DNA of 64,000 nucleotides from an uncultured Myxococcales bacterium (GCA_937975765.1 CALJUR010000033.1:1-64000), one strand, 5' to 3'. Positions 16,501 through 24,525 are shown, counted from the stretch's first letter. Notes: generated by a model not told the origin, from the letters alone. Numbers and translations: made by a program.

Positions 16501-16826
16501 CGGACACGGGCGAATGGCAACCCCTGTTGCAGGACGACCGGCTGGCCGGGGCGGTCCAGGTGCTGGCGTACGACGCGGATTCCGGCTCGGCCCTGCTGGG
16601 GTTCGGCCCCGGTCGCGACGTGATGGCCCTGGACGTCCGTTCGCCGGTCGCGGCGCGCGTGCTGCCCGCCGGCGCGATCCCTCCGTTCCGCTCGCTCGCC
16701 TCGGCCTACGACCCGGTGAACCGCCGGGTCCTGTTCTTCGGCGGCGCGCAGGAAGGCGTGTCCTGCCCGTCCTGCGCCCCCGGCTCGTCGATGTGGGTTC
16801 TTCCCCAGGAATGCCTGCCGGAATAG
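13536..16826 (+). CDS. Large lipoprotein with MopE-type metal repeats and a kelch propeller
   Basis: A 1096-residue surface lipoprotein. Signal peptide with lipobox LLAGC near residues 27-31, then a calcium-type Asp-rich stretch (thrombospondin-3-like DTDGDDLADG, DYDGDGVID). Five MopE-like repeats of the form CDGLDNDCDGQTDE occur near residues 204, 268, 331, 395 and 460, an almost fixed 64-residue pitch. From about 490 to the end, kelch-like beta-propeller repeats (LLLVGG, LYLHGG, VLVGGS, LFFGG) follow. MopE-type Cys/Asp repeats are typical of Myxococcota. Role is probably extracellular metal or ligand binding (inference). ATG 13536 has GAGG just upstream; TAGACT, a possible -10, is 27 bp upstream. 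Confidence 0.88.
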   Translation: MGRSRERDGVPGVPAWAGLLPVLVLVLLAGCGGGGASAWKAACSSHSDCGPGYCIDGQCSDADGDPDLDGLSTADEVRLGTDPLDPDTDGDDLADGAEVGADPKAAPDYDGDGVIDALESAAADRDVDCLADQFDPRDDVPDATSPEIALHHCRTLGVCGLHVDRISATCNGGMPKCDYSDVPGWRAHHIDCTLEPAACPEDRCDGLDNDCDGQTDEGFSLNGIPLGRPCSAPGRCVAGIVECAAGDPSRTLCSSGPGGSSDASQAEVCNSQDDDCDGDTDEDMAFMDLPLGHVCSGRGECGPGVVECLRDGTAGCSSEVGGSADNARSETCNGRDDDCNGLTDDDVDFGDVTELCPPKGVCADWPGRIAIRCVQGQPRCDFSAVPSWSGAEETLCDGKDDDCDGLLDEAKAFQFLDPILGWRTIGQSCGTGACAGGQVRCSPDGLSGACSTSGMALPEVCNGRDDDCDGGVDDGLVLAWAGDALLADPGEPPPRALAAVAWVPSGMSGLWIYGGVARLEGDSQVVQAHSDLWRFDPVSHRFQAHGLGPPGPRAGARLLLDEANSRLLLVGGRLDSRPSRLWAFDLVGQQWSEVGPDVRQDGVLAAVLDPGTRDLLFLRMNPDEGLAVLARVAASGDAFAGEVVTTLAFRQDAAGAADPATGRFYVVGGQGGAAVDSEQAWTVSATGKVQALPTRTVLAPRSRHGIVVLPDGSLLVVGGTQQGTGDQVMDSFILSPGPSGDDWRTIAVATPPGGSVSLPSLCASGDSAWLVSGLQKDGSTLRQVLRFDPSAKNWSSEVLTRLPPPRLDGLLAVFPKQRAALLIGGVGSTLTAERLLTDTWRLSLDSLAFEPISAPWSPLKFRQGASALDESRGVLYLHGGAPDASDGQPQDRLLALRLDPMDLKNLGPGPGRRTGHAMAWTGDSLVLVGGSDADGPRADAWRWTEADGWSALPGTGRAGSGQAVLWDGAAGRVVAIGGTAAGDVDALDPDTGEWQPLLQDDRLAGAVQVLAYDADSGSALLGFGPGRDVMALDVRSPVAARVLPAGAIPPFRSLASAYDPVNRRVLFFGGAQEGVSCPSCAPGSSMWVLPQECLPE

Positions 16827-16855
16827 GCATTCGAACCCATCGGTAGATTTTTTTC
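16811..16855 (+). terminator. Weak terminator-like hairpin after the kelch lipoprotein
   Basis: ATGCCT (16811-16816) and AGGCAT (16825-16830) pair around an 8-nt loop at the stop codon, and a run of seven T follows at 16849-16855. The T run is 18 nt from the stem, so it is not a canonical intrinsic terminator. Confidence 0.3.
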
Positions 16856-16919
16856 GCCCCGTTGATCCTTCCTCGCACTCCTCCGTCTGGCGGCCGGTCT
16901 TCTTGACCCGGAGGGTGTC

Positions 16920-17915
16920 ATGACGCGCTACATCGTCACCGGTTCCTGGTTTCTTTCCCTGGCGTTCCTGGTGTCCGTGCTGCCGCGGCTGGCCGTTGCC
17001 GTCCCCGCCTCGCCCGGGTACGACCCGCCCTACGAGGTCCAGGTGGTCGTCGACGGGGCGCCGCTGGCCGAGTTCCGGCACGACGGCCGCTACTTCGTCG
17101 AGGGTCGCAAGGGCCAGCGGTACGCGCTGCGCCTGATCAACCGCACGGGCCGCCGCGTCGAGGTCGTCGCCACGGTGGACGGGCTGGACGTCATCGACGG
17201 CAAGCCCGGCGACTACGTCCGCAAGCGCGGCTACGTGCTGGGCCCCTGGCAGACCTACGACGTCGAGGGCTTCCGGCTGGACATGGGGCGCGTCGCCGCC
17301 TTCCGGTTCTCCTCGGTCGCCAATTCCTACGCGGCGCAGACGGGCAGCGCCCGGAACGTCGGCGTGATCGGTGTGGCCTTCTTCGAGGAGCGCCGGCCGA
17401 CACCGGTTCGCCGCCCCCCCCGGCCGATCCGGCCGCAGTACGGGCAGGGTGGCGGCGGCTCCGGCGGGTTCGGGCGCATGGGTGGCTGGGAGGACGGGGA
17501 TGTTGCGGGCGAGGCGTCAGCGGCCGACGAAATGGCGATGCCGGCCGCGAAGTCCCGCACGGAATCGGCGGCCGGAGCGACGCGCAGCGGGCCCGCCGCC
17601 AGCGCCCCGGCGCCTGCGACGGACGGCCTGATGCAGCAGGAGCGCGCCGAGGCGAGGAGACGGCCCGGCCTGGGCACCGCGTTCGGCGAGTCCCGCCATT
17701 CGGAGGTGGGCGAGACGACGTTCGTACGGGCCAACCCGGCGACTCCCACCCGCATCGTCAGCGTTCGCTACGACGACCGGGCGGGCCTGCGCGCGCAGGG
17801 CGTGCCGGTGGACCCGCCGCGTCCCTCCGAGACCTGGATGCGCGCCACTGCCGACCCGTTCCCGGCCACGCCGCCCCGCCGGTTCGCCCGGCCGCCCGCC
17901 GGGTGGGACGACTGA
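16920..17915 (+). CDS. Secreted protein of unknown function
   Basis: A 331-residue protein with a Sec signal peptide (WFLSLAFLVSVLPRLAVA). The conserved N-terminal domain, residues 35-155, has YEVQVVVDGAPLAEF, YFVEGRKGQRYALRL, EVVATVDGLDVIDGKPG and VLGPWQTYDVEGF. This pattern recurs in secreted proteins of many bacteria, but I know no assigned function. The rest is a Pro/Gly/Ala-rich low-complexity tail up to about residue 270, then a short conserved end. GGAG lies about 6 nt before ATG 16920. The 93-bp gap to the kelch lipoprotein could allow co-transcription. Confidence 0.82.
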   Translation: MTRYIVTGSWFLSLAFLVSVLPRLAVAVPASPGYDPPYEVQVVVDGAPLAEFRHDGRYFVEGRKGQRYALRLINRTGRRVEVVATVDGLDVIDGKPGDYVRKRGYVLGPWQTYDVEGFRLDMGRVAAFRFSSVANSYAAQTGSARNVGVIGVAFFEERRPTPVRRPPRPIRPQYGQGGGGSGGFGRMGGWEDGDVAGEASAADEMAMPAAKSRTESAAGATRSGPAASAPAPATDGLMQQERAEARRRPGLGTAFGESRHSEVGETTFVRANPATPTRIVSVRYDDRAGLRAQGVPVDPPRPSETWMRATADPFPATPPRRFARPPAGWDD

Positions 17916-17935
17916 CCTGCTGCGGCCACCCCGCC

Positions 17936-17965
17936 TTGCCCCGCCCCCGCCTCCCTTGCTAGAGT
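17936..17965 (+). promoter_or_regulatory. Putative sigma-70 promoter for the HAD phosphatase
   Basis: TTGCCC (17936-17941), an 18-nt spacer and TAGAGT (17960-17965), preceded by TGC as an extended -10. The ATG is 25 bp downstream. The same TGCTAGAGT string recurs before the NFACT gene at 20504. Confidence 0.5.
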
Positions 17966-17990
17966 GGCCCGTCCGGCACCGGGGACGCCC

Positions 17991-18677
17991 ATGGCCCTGC
18001 CGCTTGTCGCCGCCGTCTTCGACCTGGACGACACGCTGTATCCCGAGGTCCAGTTCGTCCGCGGGGGCCTGCAGGCCGCGGCGCTGGCATTGGGGATCCC
18101 GGGGGCGGGCCCGGTGTTCCTGGACGTCCTGCGAACCGACGGGCCCTTCTCGCTGTTCGACCTGGGGTTCCAGCGGCTGGGGATCGAGCGGACGCCGGAA
18201 CGGATCGCGACGCTGGTGAAGGCCTTCCGGTCGCACCGGGCGCCGTTGCGCCCGTATCCCGGCGTCCGCCCGATGATGGCCCGGCTGCGGGCCGCGGGGC
18301 TGCGGCTGGCGCTGGTCACCGACGGGTACCTGGACGTGCAGCAGCGCAAGGTCGCGGCGCTAAGCCTGCAGGACGCGTTCGACGCGATCGTGTTCACGGC
18401 GGACGTGGAAGGGCGCGTGTGCCCGAAGCCCGACGCCGCGCCGTTCCGGCGGGTCGAATCGCTGCTGCAGGTCCGCGGCGCCGCGGTGGCGATGGTGGGC
18501 GACCGGCCCGACAAGGACTTTCCCGCGCCCGACGCGATGGGCTGGCGGACGCTGCGGGCCCGGCATCCCGGCGGGTTCCACGGCGGCGCACCGGACCCCG
18601 AGCCCGGGCGGCCCGAGGCGCATTCGGCGCGCTCGATCGAGCGTCGTCTGCTGGCCTGGGCGGCGGGGCGGGACTAG
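17991..18677 (+). CDS. HAD-superfamily hydrolase
   Basis: A 228-residue cytoplasmic phosphatase-like enzyme, subfamily IA. All four HAD motifs are present: nucleophile motif DLDDTLYPE (10-18), motif II LVTDG, the Lys of motif III in CPKPD, and motif IV MVGDRPDKD. The helical cap lies between motifs I and II. The DDTLYPE wording is shared with pyrimidine 5'-nucleotidases and phosphoglycolate phosphatases, so substrate is uncertain. ATG 17991 was chosen because motif I then sits 10 residues in, as usual. It stands alone, with a promoter-like site upstream and a repeat-rich gap downstream. Confidence 0.88.
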   Translation: MALPLVAAVFDLDDTLYPEVQFVRGGLQAAALALGIPGAGPVFLDVLRTDGPFSLFDLGFQRLGIERTPERIATLVKAFRSHRAPLRPYPGVRPMMARLRAAGLRLALVTDGYLDVQQRKVAALSLQDAFDAIVFTADVEGRVCPKPDAAPFRRVESLLQVRGAAVAMVGDRPDKDFPAPDAMGWRTLRARHPGGFHGGAPDPEPGRPEAHSARSIERRLLAWAAGRD

Positions 18678-18699
18678 CCGGCGAATCGAGGGATCCGGA

Positions 18700-18726
18700 G
18701 GCGGGGGGCGGGGCCCCCGCCCTACA
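18700..18726 (+). repeat. Short G/C hairpin repeat
   Basis: Copy of the family (GGCGGGGGGCGGGGCCCCCG then CCCTACA), 23 bp after the HAD gene stop. Perfect 8-bp arms GGCGGGGG/CCCCCGCC. Confidence 0.85.
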
Positions 18727-18833
18727 TTTCGTTCATCGGGCTTTCGACGAGTCGGAATTCAGGGGAATTCAGGGACAGTCACCATTATTGCCAGGACAAC
18801 TGCCGGAAATTCCTAGGTTCCGGCAGACGGTCA

Positions 18834-18890
18834 GGCGATGGGTTTCCACGGGAAACCCTCGATGGAGCCGGGGTGGCCCCGGGCGATTCC
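18834..18890 (-). repeat. Long intergenic repeat, partial inverted copy D
   Basis: GATGGGTTTCCACGGGAAAC and nearby CTCGATGGAGCCGG match the inverse of the roughly 100-bp element, including its small hairpin, but the outer parts are absent. The rest of the 278-bp gap (18678-18955) contains nothing else I can identify. Confidence 0.7.
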
Positions 18891-18955
18891 AACGATTGGC
18901 CCTCGTGCCCTGCCGACCCGCCCCCGATTCGCCTGCCATCGCGCGCGTGCCGCCG

Positions 18956-20464
18956 TCACGGCGAGGGTGGCACCGCGATCGCCAGGGTCGAGGTCGCCTT
19001 CCAGCCCTGCGTGGCGGTCAGTTGCACGGGCGCCGTCGTGCCGTCCCGGCGGACCGCCCAGACCTCGGCGTCCAGGTACAACTGCTGCTGGCCGTCGGGG
19101 ATGACGGCCGTCCCGGTGGAATCCAGCATCGGCGACCCGGCGAAGACCACGTGGTCGCCGGTCGGGGACAGGTCCATCGAGCCCGGCAGGATCGACACGC
19201 ACGCCGTCCGCGTCTCGTCCGTCGGGAACTCCGTGATCCACCGCAGGTGGTCACGGGCCAGCGTCCCCTCGCCGTCGATCCGCGACAGAGGCAGCGCCAG
19301 CACGTTCGTCCAGGGACGCGTCCGGTTGGGATCGCACTCCGTCCCCGCCACGAACAGCACCTCGGTGCCGTCCGGCGAGAAGCGGAGCGGGCCCTGCACG
19401 AAGGTCGGTTGCCAGGGATTCACGCGCTGCCGGTTGTAGCAGGCGTTTTCGGCGAACGAGATCCCCTCGGCCATCTTCAGCAGCGACGCCGTCTTCCGGG
19501 TTCCGGCCTGCGGCAGGTCCACGTGGACCAGGACCAGCGCCCGGTCGTTCTCCACCAGCGCCAGCACCAGATGGTTGCCGTCCGGGGACAGCGCGACCGG
19601 GTCGGTGTCCGAGAAGGCCGACCCGGATTCCTGGCAGGCGCCGTCGATCGTGCCGGCGCCGCAGATCGGGCCCGCCACGCGGATCGGCAGGCCGGTCGGG
19701 CCGCGCCACAGCCACACGCTCTGGCTGCCGACCGTCGGGCCCAGCACGAGGATCGTCCTGCCATCGTCGCCGATACGGAAATTCCCGGAAGGCGCCAGCA
19801 CCTTGTCCAGGTCCGCCTCGGTCGGGAAGGTGAACAGCGACTCCTCGCCAGCGGGATTCGCGACGGACAGGTCGATGCGGAAGAACTTCGCGCACGCCTT
19901 CCGGTGGGTGTCCGACTCGTAGCAGCCGTACTGGGCGCGGGTGAACACGAAGGAGTCCTTGCCGAACGCGAACGCCCGTACGTCCACGATGTCCGCGATG
20001 CCGGAGGCCTGAACGACGGGGCCGTCGAACAGCCGGAACAGCCGAACCTTGCTGCCGCCGGATTCGTCCGGCAGAGCGACCACCACCGCCAGCCAGTGGC
20101 CAGAGCGATCGGCGATGCACCCGTTCGTGCAGGACAGGGACCGGTCTACGGCCTGCAGCGCGGCGTCCAGCGAGGTCGAGGGATTGATCGCCATCGCGGA
20201 CGGGTCGGTCCACAGCACGCGGATCGGCTCGGGGGGCGGCGTGTACTGGTAGTACGGGAACACGATGCGGAAGGGCTCGGCGACCTGGGTGGGCGGCCTC
20301 GTCTCGCCGTCGAGACCCGGATCGGCCGTCTCGCCGCCGTTGTCCTGGACGACCTCGTCGGGCACGAACGGCACGTCCTTGCCGCCCCCGCCGGAGCACG
20401 CCGCCAGGACGGCCAGCAGGGCGGGAAGCACCGGCAACCGTCGCGGGAAGAAGTGTGCAGCCAT
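18956..20464 (-). CDS. Lipoprotein with WD40/TolB-like beta-propeller
   Basis: A 502-residue lipoprotein. Signal peptide ends in the lipobox AVLAAC (near residues 18-23), followed by Gly-rich and Asp-rich spacer. The body holds repeated propeller blades of the SPDGNHLVLALV and SPDGTEVLFVAG type (PD40/TolB-like), with Cys pairs such as YGCYESDTHRKAC probably forming disulfides. No catalytic motif seen. Start at 20464 follows GGAGG by 7 nt. It is divergent from the NFACT gene, with a well-matched promoter in the shared gap. Confidence 0.85.
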   Translation of the reverse strand: MAAHFFPRRLPVLPALLAVLAACSGGGGKDVPFVPDEVVQDNGGETADPGLDGETRPPTQVAEPFRIVFPYYQYTPPPEPIRVLWTDPSAMAINPSTSLDAALQAVDRSLSCTNGCIADRSGHWLAVVVALPDESGGSKVRLFRLFDGPVVQASGIADIVDVRAFAFGKDSFVFTRAQYGCYESDTHRKACAKFFRIDLSVANPAGEESLFTFPTEADLDKVLAPSGNFRIGDDGRTILVLGPTVGSQSVWLWRGPTGLPIRVAGPICGAGTIDGACQESGSAFSDTDPVALSPDGNHLVLALVENDRALVLVHVDLPQAGTRKTASLLKMAEGISFAENACYNRQRVNPWQPTFVQGPLRFSPDGTEVLFVAGTECDPNRTRPWTNVLALPLSRIDGEGTLARDHLRWITEFPTDETRTACVSILPGSMDLSPTGDHVVFAGSPMLDSTGTAVIPDGQQQLYLDAEVWAVRRDGTTAPVQLTATQGWKATSTLAIAVPPSP

Positions 20465-20486
20465 CGGGTCCTCCGCGTTCCGTGTC

Positions 20487-20515
20487 AAGTTACCGGGCGG
20501 GCATGCTAGAGTCAA
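20487..20515 (-). promoter_or_regulatory. Promoter of the propeller lipoprotein; overlaps the NFACT -10
   Basis: On the minus strand TTGACT, a 17-nt spacer and TAACTT lie 23 bp before the lipoprotein ATG. On the plus strand TGCTAGAGT (20504-20512), an extended -10, lies 28 bp before the NFACT ATG. The two face-to-face promoters overlap, so their use may be mutually exclusive (inference). Confidence 0.55.
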
Positions 20516-20540
20516 TTCGCCCGCGGGCGGGAGTGCGCGC

Positions 20541-22478
20541 ATGACCCTGAGCCTGTCCGAGATCGATGCGGTCGTCGCCGAACTGGCGGAGGCCCTGGCC
20601 GGTGCCGTGCTGGCCGGGGCGGATGCCTTGCCCGGCCCGGCGATCCTGCTGCGGTTCGACGTGGGCGGGAAGGTGCGGAAGGTGCTGCTGACGGCACGGC
20701 TGCACGTGTCGCGGCTGCACCTGACGACGCGGCGGTTCGAGGCGGCCGAGCGGGAACGGGCCTCGGCCCAGGACCGGGCCTTCGCCGACCGGGTCTTCCG
20801 GGAACTGCGCGGGACCCCGCTGCTGGGCGTCCGGCGCATCCTGGACGATCGCGTGGTGGAGTTCGCGTTCCAGGGCCGCCAGCATCCGCGCGGCCTGGTC
20901 TTCGAGTGTTCCGGCCAGCATCCCAACGTCTTCCTGTGCGACGACCGGCACGTGATCCTGGCGATGCTGGGGTCGTCGAAGTCGCAGCGGCGCGACCTGC
21001 GCCCGGGCGCCCGGTACGCGCGGCCGCTGAAGCACGAGCACGACACGGTCGAGACGCTGCGGTTCGTGGGGCACGACGGGTCGGTGTCCGAGCGGGTCGA
21101 GGCGTTCTACCAGGACGACGAGGCCCGGTCGGACCGGGTGCAGGCGGTCGCCGGGATCCAGGCGGCGCTGAAGGCCGGGCTGATGCGGCAATTGCGGCTG
21201 ATCGAGGCGATCGAGGGCGACCTGTCGAAGGCGCGGGTGGCCGAGGCGGAGAAGGCGGGCGAGGCTGCGGCCGAGCCGGTCGCGGAGACGGGCGCGCAGG
21301 GATCAACCGCCGCGGAACCGGTGGAGGTCGCGGAGACGGGCGCGCGGGAAACGACCGCCGAGGAGCCGGTGGAGGTCGCGGAGGCTGGTGAGGTCGAGGC
21401 CGCGCCGGCCGGGGCCGTGGAGACGCCGGCAGGAGAGGGCGAGTCCGCGGTCGAGGCCGTGGAAGCGCCGGCAGGCGAGGCGACACCGGCCGGGTCGGTC
21501 GAAACTCCGGAAGCCGAGGGTGTTGCCGGGGCCGCGCCCGCGCCCGTCGCGCGCGGTTCGGTGGTGTGGCAGGAGCGGCGCCTGGTCCAGGCCCGGGCCG
21601 CGACCGAGCACATGCGCGCGCTGCTGGTCGGGCTGCGGGAGGGGAATCCCGATAGCCTGGAGGCGGCCCGTCGCTACGTGGACACGATGCCCGGGACGCC
21701 GACCGTGGAGCGTCGCGGGGATCGCGGGGTGCTGGCCGAGGCGGCGGGCGCGGCCCTGCGTCGCGGCGTCCCGCTGGCGGGCGCCCTGGCCCCGGCCGGC
21801 GCGGTGCCGGATCTGCCCCCCGGGGTGCGGCGCTTCCGGGCACAGGACGGCACGCCCATCTGGGTGGCCCCGAACCCGCTCGTCGCGCCGCGGCTGACCT
21901 TCGGCGCGGCACGGCCCGACGACTTCTGGCTGCGGATCGACGGGTCCGCGGGCGCGCACGTCATCGTCGCGTGCGGCAGCCACGAGCCGCCCCTGGCGAC
22001 GCTGGTGGACGCGGGCCTGCTGGCCGTGCACTTCTCGAACGCCGACACCCACCGGGAACAGCCCGTGCAGGTCGCCCGGCAGCGCGAACTGCGGCCCGCC
22101 GGCCACAACGCTCCGCCGGACGCCGTGGCCGTGCGCCATTCGCGGCTGTTCACCATCCGCCCGGACGCCGCCCGCGTGGCGCACCTGCTGGAATCCGAGC
22201 GCCAGGGGCGTCGTGCGGCGCCTCCGGGTGCCCCGCGTACACCGCGCGGTCCCGGGAGGCCGATGACGGGTTCCGGTCGTCCTCCACGCGGTCCGGCCAA
22301 GCCGGGAGGCACGGGCCTGCCTCCTCGCGACGCTGCACGCCCGCCGAGCGATGCCGCCAGGCCGCCGCGTGACGCCGCCCGACCCCCTCGCGACGCATCG
22401 AGACCGCCGCGCGCTCCCGCCGACAAGCCCCGCCCGACCGGTGGCTCGGCCCGCCCGAAGCGCCGCATCGTGCCGTGA
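20541..22478 (+). CDS. NFACT-family (RqcH/Rqc2-like) protein with low-complexity insert
   Basis: RqcH-type proteins bind obstructed large ribosomal subunits and recruit tRNA-Ala to tag stalled chains. This 645-residue homologue has an N-terminal NFACT-N region (1-220; KVRKVLLTARLHVSRLHLT, SGQHPNVFLCDDRHVIL), a Glu/Ala/Pro/Val-rich repetitive stretch at about 236-335 where the coiled coil is expected, a second helical part (365-450), an NFACT-R domain (GTPIWVAPNPL ... FWLRI ... HVIV, about 430-480) and a basic Pro/Arg tail with PPRDAARPP repeats. The insert and tail are unusual. ATG 20541 has GGGAG 7 nt upstream. Divergent from the propeller lipoprotein. Confidence 0.82.
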   Translation: MTLSLSEIDAVVAELAEALAGAVLAGADALPGPAILLRFDVGGKVRKVLLTARLHVSRLHLTTRRFEAAERERASAQDRAFADRVFRELRGTPLLGVRRILDDRVVEFAFQGRQHPRGLVFECSGQHPNVFLCDDRHVILAMLGSSKSQRRDLRPGARYARPLKHEHDTVETLRFVGHDGSVSERVEAFYQDDEARSDRVQAVAGIQAALKAGLMRQLRLIEAIEGDLSKARVAEAEKAGEAAAEPVAETGAQGSTAAEPVEVAETGARETTAEEPVEVAEAGEVEAAPAGAVETPAGEGESAVEAVEAPAGEATPAGSVETPEAEGVAGAAPAPVARGSVVWQERRLVQARAATEHMRALLVGLREGNPDSLEAARRYVDTMPGTPTVERRGDRGVLAEAAGAALRRGVPLAGALAPAGAVPDLPPGVRRFRAQDGTPIWVAPNPLVAPRLTFGAARPDDFWLRIDGSAGAHVIVACGSHEPPLATLVDAGLLAVHFSNADTHREQPVQVARQRELRPAGHNAPPDAVAVRHSRLFTIRPDAARVAHLLESERQGRRAAPPGAPRTPRGPGRPMTGSGRPPRGPAKPGGTGLPPRDAARPPSDAARPPRDAARPPRDASRPPRAPADKPRPTGGSARPKRRIVP

Positions 22479-22484
22479 TTCCTT

Positions 22485-23000
22485 CTACTCGCCGACGGCC
22501 TGCCAGGACTTGTTGAGGGCGCCGTGCTTGACGGAGGTGCGCTTCTTCTCGCCCCTCGGGCCGGTCAGGGACAGGAAGTAGGTGACGTCCAGGCCGTGGG
22601 CGCCCTGGCGGGCGTGCGTCGATCCGATGATGCCGGTCCAGCCCGCATACAGGCCGGTCAGCATCCGCACCTTCGCGCCCTTCTCCAGCACCGTGGCGGG
22701 CGTGACGGCCTGCTGGGTGCCCATGCGGCGCCGCACCACGGTGTTCGCGCCGGCGAGGTGCAGCGTCTCCAGCGTCAGGAACGGCCGCGCCGCGGTCGTC
22801 AGCCCGCGCGCCTCCAGCAGGTCGCGCGTGCCGCCCTCGCCCTTCTGCAACTTGAGGATCGACAGCAGGCTCCTGACCAGGCGGGCCTTCTGCAGGCGCT
22901 CCTCGGCCAGTTTCTGCAGTTCGCGGTTCGCCTTGTGCCATTCCTGCAGGGCGGCCTTCAGTTCCTCGACGTAGAAGTCGTCCCGGCTGCCCTCGATCAC
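22485..23000 (-). CDS. KOW-motif protein with N-terminal coiled coil
   Basis: A 171-residue cytoplasmic protein. Residues 1-65 are charged helix (VEELKAALQEWHKANRELQKL), and 105-145 hold a KOW-like SH3 segment (KGAKVRMLTGLYAGWTGII) like those of NusG and ribosomal proteins L24/L26. Function not recognised; RNA or ribosome contact is possible given the KOW motif. The GTG start at 23000 was chosen because AGGGAGG lies 5 nt upstream; an in-frame extension would add about 40 low-complexity residues. It converges with the NFACT gene with a 6-bp gap. Confidence 0.72.
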   Translation of the reverse strand: MIEGSRDDFYVEELKAALQEWHKANRELQKLAEERLQKARLVRSLLSILKLQKGEGGTRDLLEARGLTTAARPFLTLETLHLAGANTVVRRRMGTQQAVTPATVLEKGAKVRMLTGLYAGWTGIIGSTHARQGAHGLDVTYFLSLTGPRGEKKRTSVKHGALNKSWQAVGE

Positions 23001-23062
23001 GGCGTCCTCCCTGTGCGGCGCAAGTATACGGGACGCGGCTTTCCGCGCGCAAGCAGCCGGAT

Positions 23063-23092
23063 TTGACGTTCTGGCCCGGCCCGCGATAGGCT
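23063..23092 (+). promoter_or_regulatory. Putative promoter of the Cys/Met PLP enzyme
   Basis: TTGACG (23063-23068), 18-nt spacer, TAGGCT (23087-23092), 29 bp before ATG 23122. No SAM or other riboswitch fold is seen in the short leader. Confidence 0.5.
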
Positions 23093-23121
23093 GGCCTCGA
23101 CTCTTGGGGAAAGGGGACCTC

Positions 23122-24417
23122 ATGGCTCGCGATCAAAGGGATGCCTACGGACCTGGAACGCGCCTCATCCATGGCCAGCCGCGATCGACCCGGTGGGAAT
23201 ACAGCCACCACGTGCTGCCCCCGCTGACGACGTCCACGACGTTCCGGCTGGACTCGACGCATCGCGGCGCGCAGGGCTTCGTCGATTTCGCGACCGACGT
23301 CGCCGACGACGGGAGCACTCCGCCGACCTACATCTACGACCGGCTGGACGAGCCGAACATCGGCATGCTGGAAGAGCAGATGCGCGAGGCGGAGGGCGGG
23401 GAGGCAGCCGTCGCGTTCGCCTGCGGCATGGCGGCGATCTCGGCGGCGCTGATGACCTGCTCGGGGGCGGGGCATTCGATCGTGGCGCATCGCACCATGT
23501 ACGGCTGCACCCACAGCCTGCTGACGACGAAGCTGCCCCGGTACGGCATGACCGTCCGCACCGTGGACGCGCGGAACCCCGGCAACGTGGCCGACGCCGT
23601 CACGGACGACACCCGGGTCGTGTACTTCGAGACGCCCGCGAACCCCACGATGGAGTGCATCGACATCGCAGCGATCCGGAAGGCCCTCGAACCCGTTAAC
23701 GCCCTCCGCGCGCCGGACGACCAGGTGCTGATCATCGTGGACAACACCTTCCACACCTTCTGGGGCCAGCGCCCGCTGGCCCTGGGGGCGGACGTGGTCG
23801 TGGGCAGCCTGACCAAGAACGTCGGCGGTTTCGGCGTCAACATGGGCGGCATCGTCGTCGGTCCCCGGCGGCTGCACGGCCCGCTGCGCGCCCACCGGAA
23901 GGACTTCGGTGCGGTGCTGTCGGCGACGGCGGCGTGGCAGATCCTGGTCTACGGCGTCTCCACGCTGCCGGTGCGGCTGGAACAGCAGAGTGCCACGGCC
24001 CTGAAGATCGCGAAGTTCCTGGAGTCGCACCCGAAGGTGGGCCGGGTCCTGTATCCCGGGCTGGAATCCTACCCGTACCGCGAGATCGCGAAGCGCCAGT
24101 TGACGACGCCGCTGGGCCACTTCTGTCCCGGGTCGATGATCTACTTCGAGATCGCCGGCGAGCGGGCCGAGGCTGCGGAGCGGTGCGGGCGCATGATCAA
24201 CACGGTCGCCAGCGACTCCTACTGCATCACGCTGGCGGTCAGCCTGGGCATGACCAAGACGCTGATCGAGGCCCCGAACCTGATGACCCACTGCGCGCTG
24301 GACGCGAAGGCGCAGGAGGCGGCCGAGATCCACCCCGCGGGCGTCCGGCTGGCCATCGGCCTGGAGGACGCCGCGGACCTTCAGCGCGACCTGGAGAACG
24401 GGCTGGCCAAGGCCTGA
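23122..24417 (+). CDS. Cys/Met metabolism PLP-dependent enzyme
   Basis: A 431-residue fold-type I PLP enzyme of the cystathionine gamma-synthase / methionine gamma-lyase / O-acetylhomoserine sulfhydrylase group. The PLP Lys is in VVGSLTKNVGGFG and the cofactor Asp in IIVDNTFHT; the substrate-entrance Tyr/Arg pair is YIYDRLDEPN. The usual YGGTY is YGCTHSL here and NPTL is NPTMEC, so the activity is not certain. ATG 23122 is preceded by AAAGGGG. No homoserine acyltransferase or sulfide gene is adjacent. Single gene with its own promoter, followed by G/C hairpin repeats. Confidence 0.87.
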   Translation: MARDQRDAYGPGTRLIHGQPRSTRWEYSHHVLPPLTTSTTFRLDSTHRGAQGFVDFATDVADDGSTPPTYIYDRLDEPNIGMLEEQMREAEGGEAAVAFACGMAAISAALMTCSGAGHSIVAHRTMYGCTHSLLTTKLPRYGMTVRTVDARNPGNVADAVTDDTRVVYFETPANPTMECIDIAAIRKALEPVNALRAPDDQVLIIVDNTFHTFWGQRPLALGADVVVGSLTKNVGGFGVNMGGIVVGPRRLHGPLRAHRKDFGAVLSATAAWQILVYGVSTLPVRLEQQSATALKIAKFLESHPKVGRVLYPGLESYPYREIAKRQLTTPLGHFCPGSMIYFEIAGERAEAAERCGRMINTVASDSYCITLAVSLGMTKTLIEAPNLMTHCALDAKAQEAAEIHPAGVRLAIGLEDAADLQRDLENGLAKA

Positions 24418-24435
24418 CGCCTCCGCCCCTGCGAT

Positions 24436-24525
24436 GGCGGGGGACGGGGCCCCCGCCCTACATTTCGCGGGCAGCACCAGCGATCGTCGCGATTCCCGGC
24501 TGGCGGGGACGGGCCCCCGCCCAGC
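24436..24525 (+). repeat. Short G/C hairpin repeats (one full, one partial)
   Basis: The full copy at 24436-24462 is preceded by GCGAT as in the 29-bp arrays. A degenerate copy is at 24502-24525. They fill most of the gap between the PLP enzyme and the CoA-transferase. An A8 run follows at about 24595. Confidence 0.85.

Noticed and set aside
16811..16855. A canonical intrinsic terminator
   Set aside because: The T run is 18 nt away from the stem; kept only as a weak feature.
13545..17081. A 1178-residue open frame antisense to the kelch lipoprotein
   Set aside because: The plus strand has a signal peptide, MopE repeats and kelch repeats; the antisense frame has no recognisable motif.
23001..23121. 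A SAM riboswitch before the Cys/Met enzyme
   Set aside because: The leader is about 30 nt after the promoter and too short for a riboswitch.
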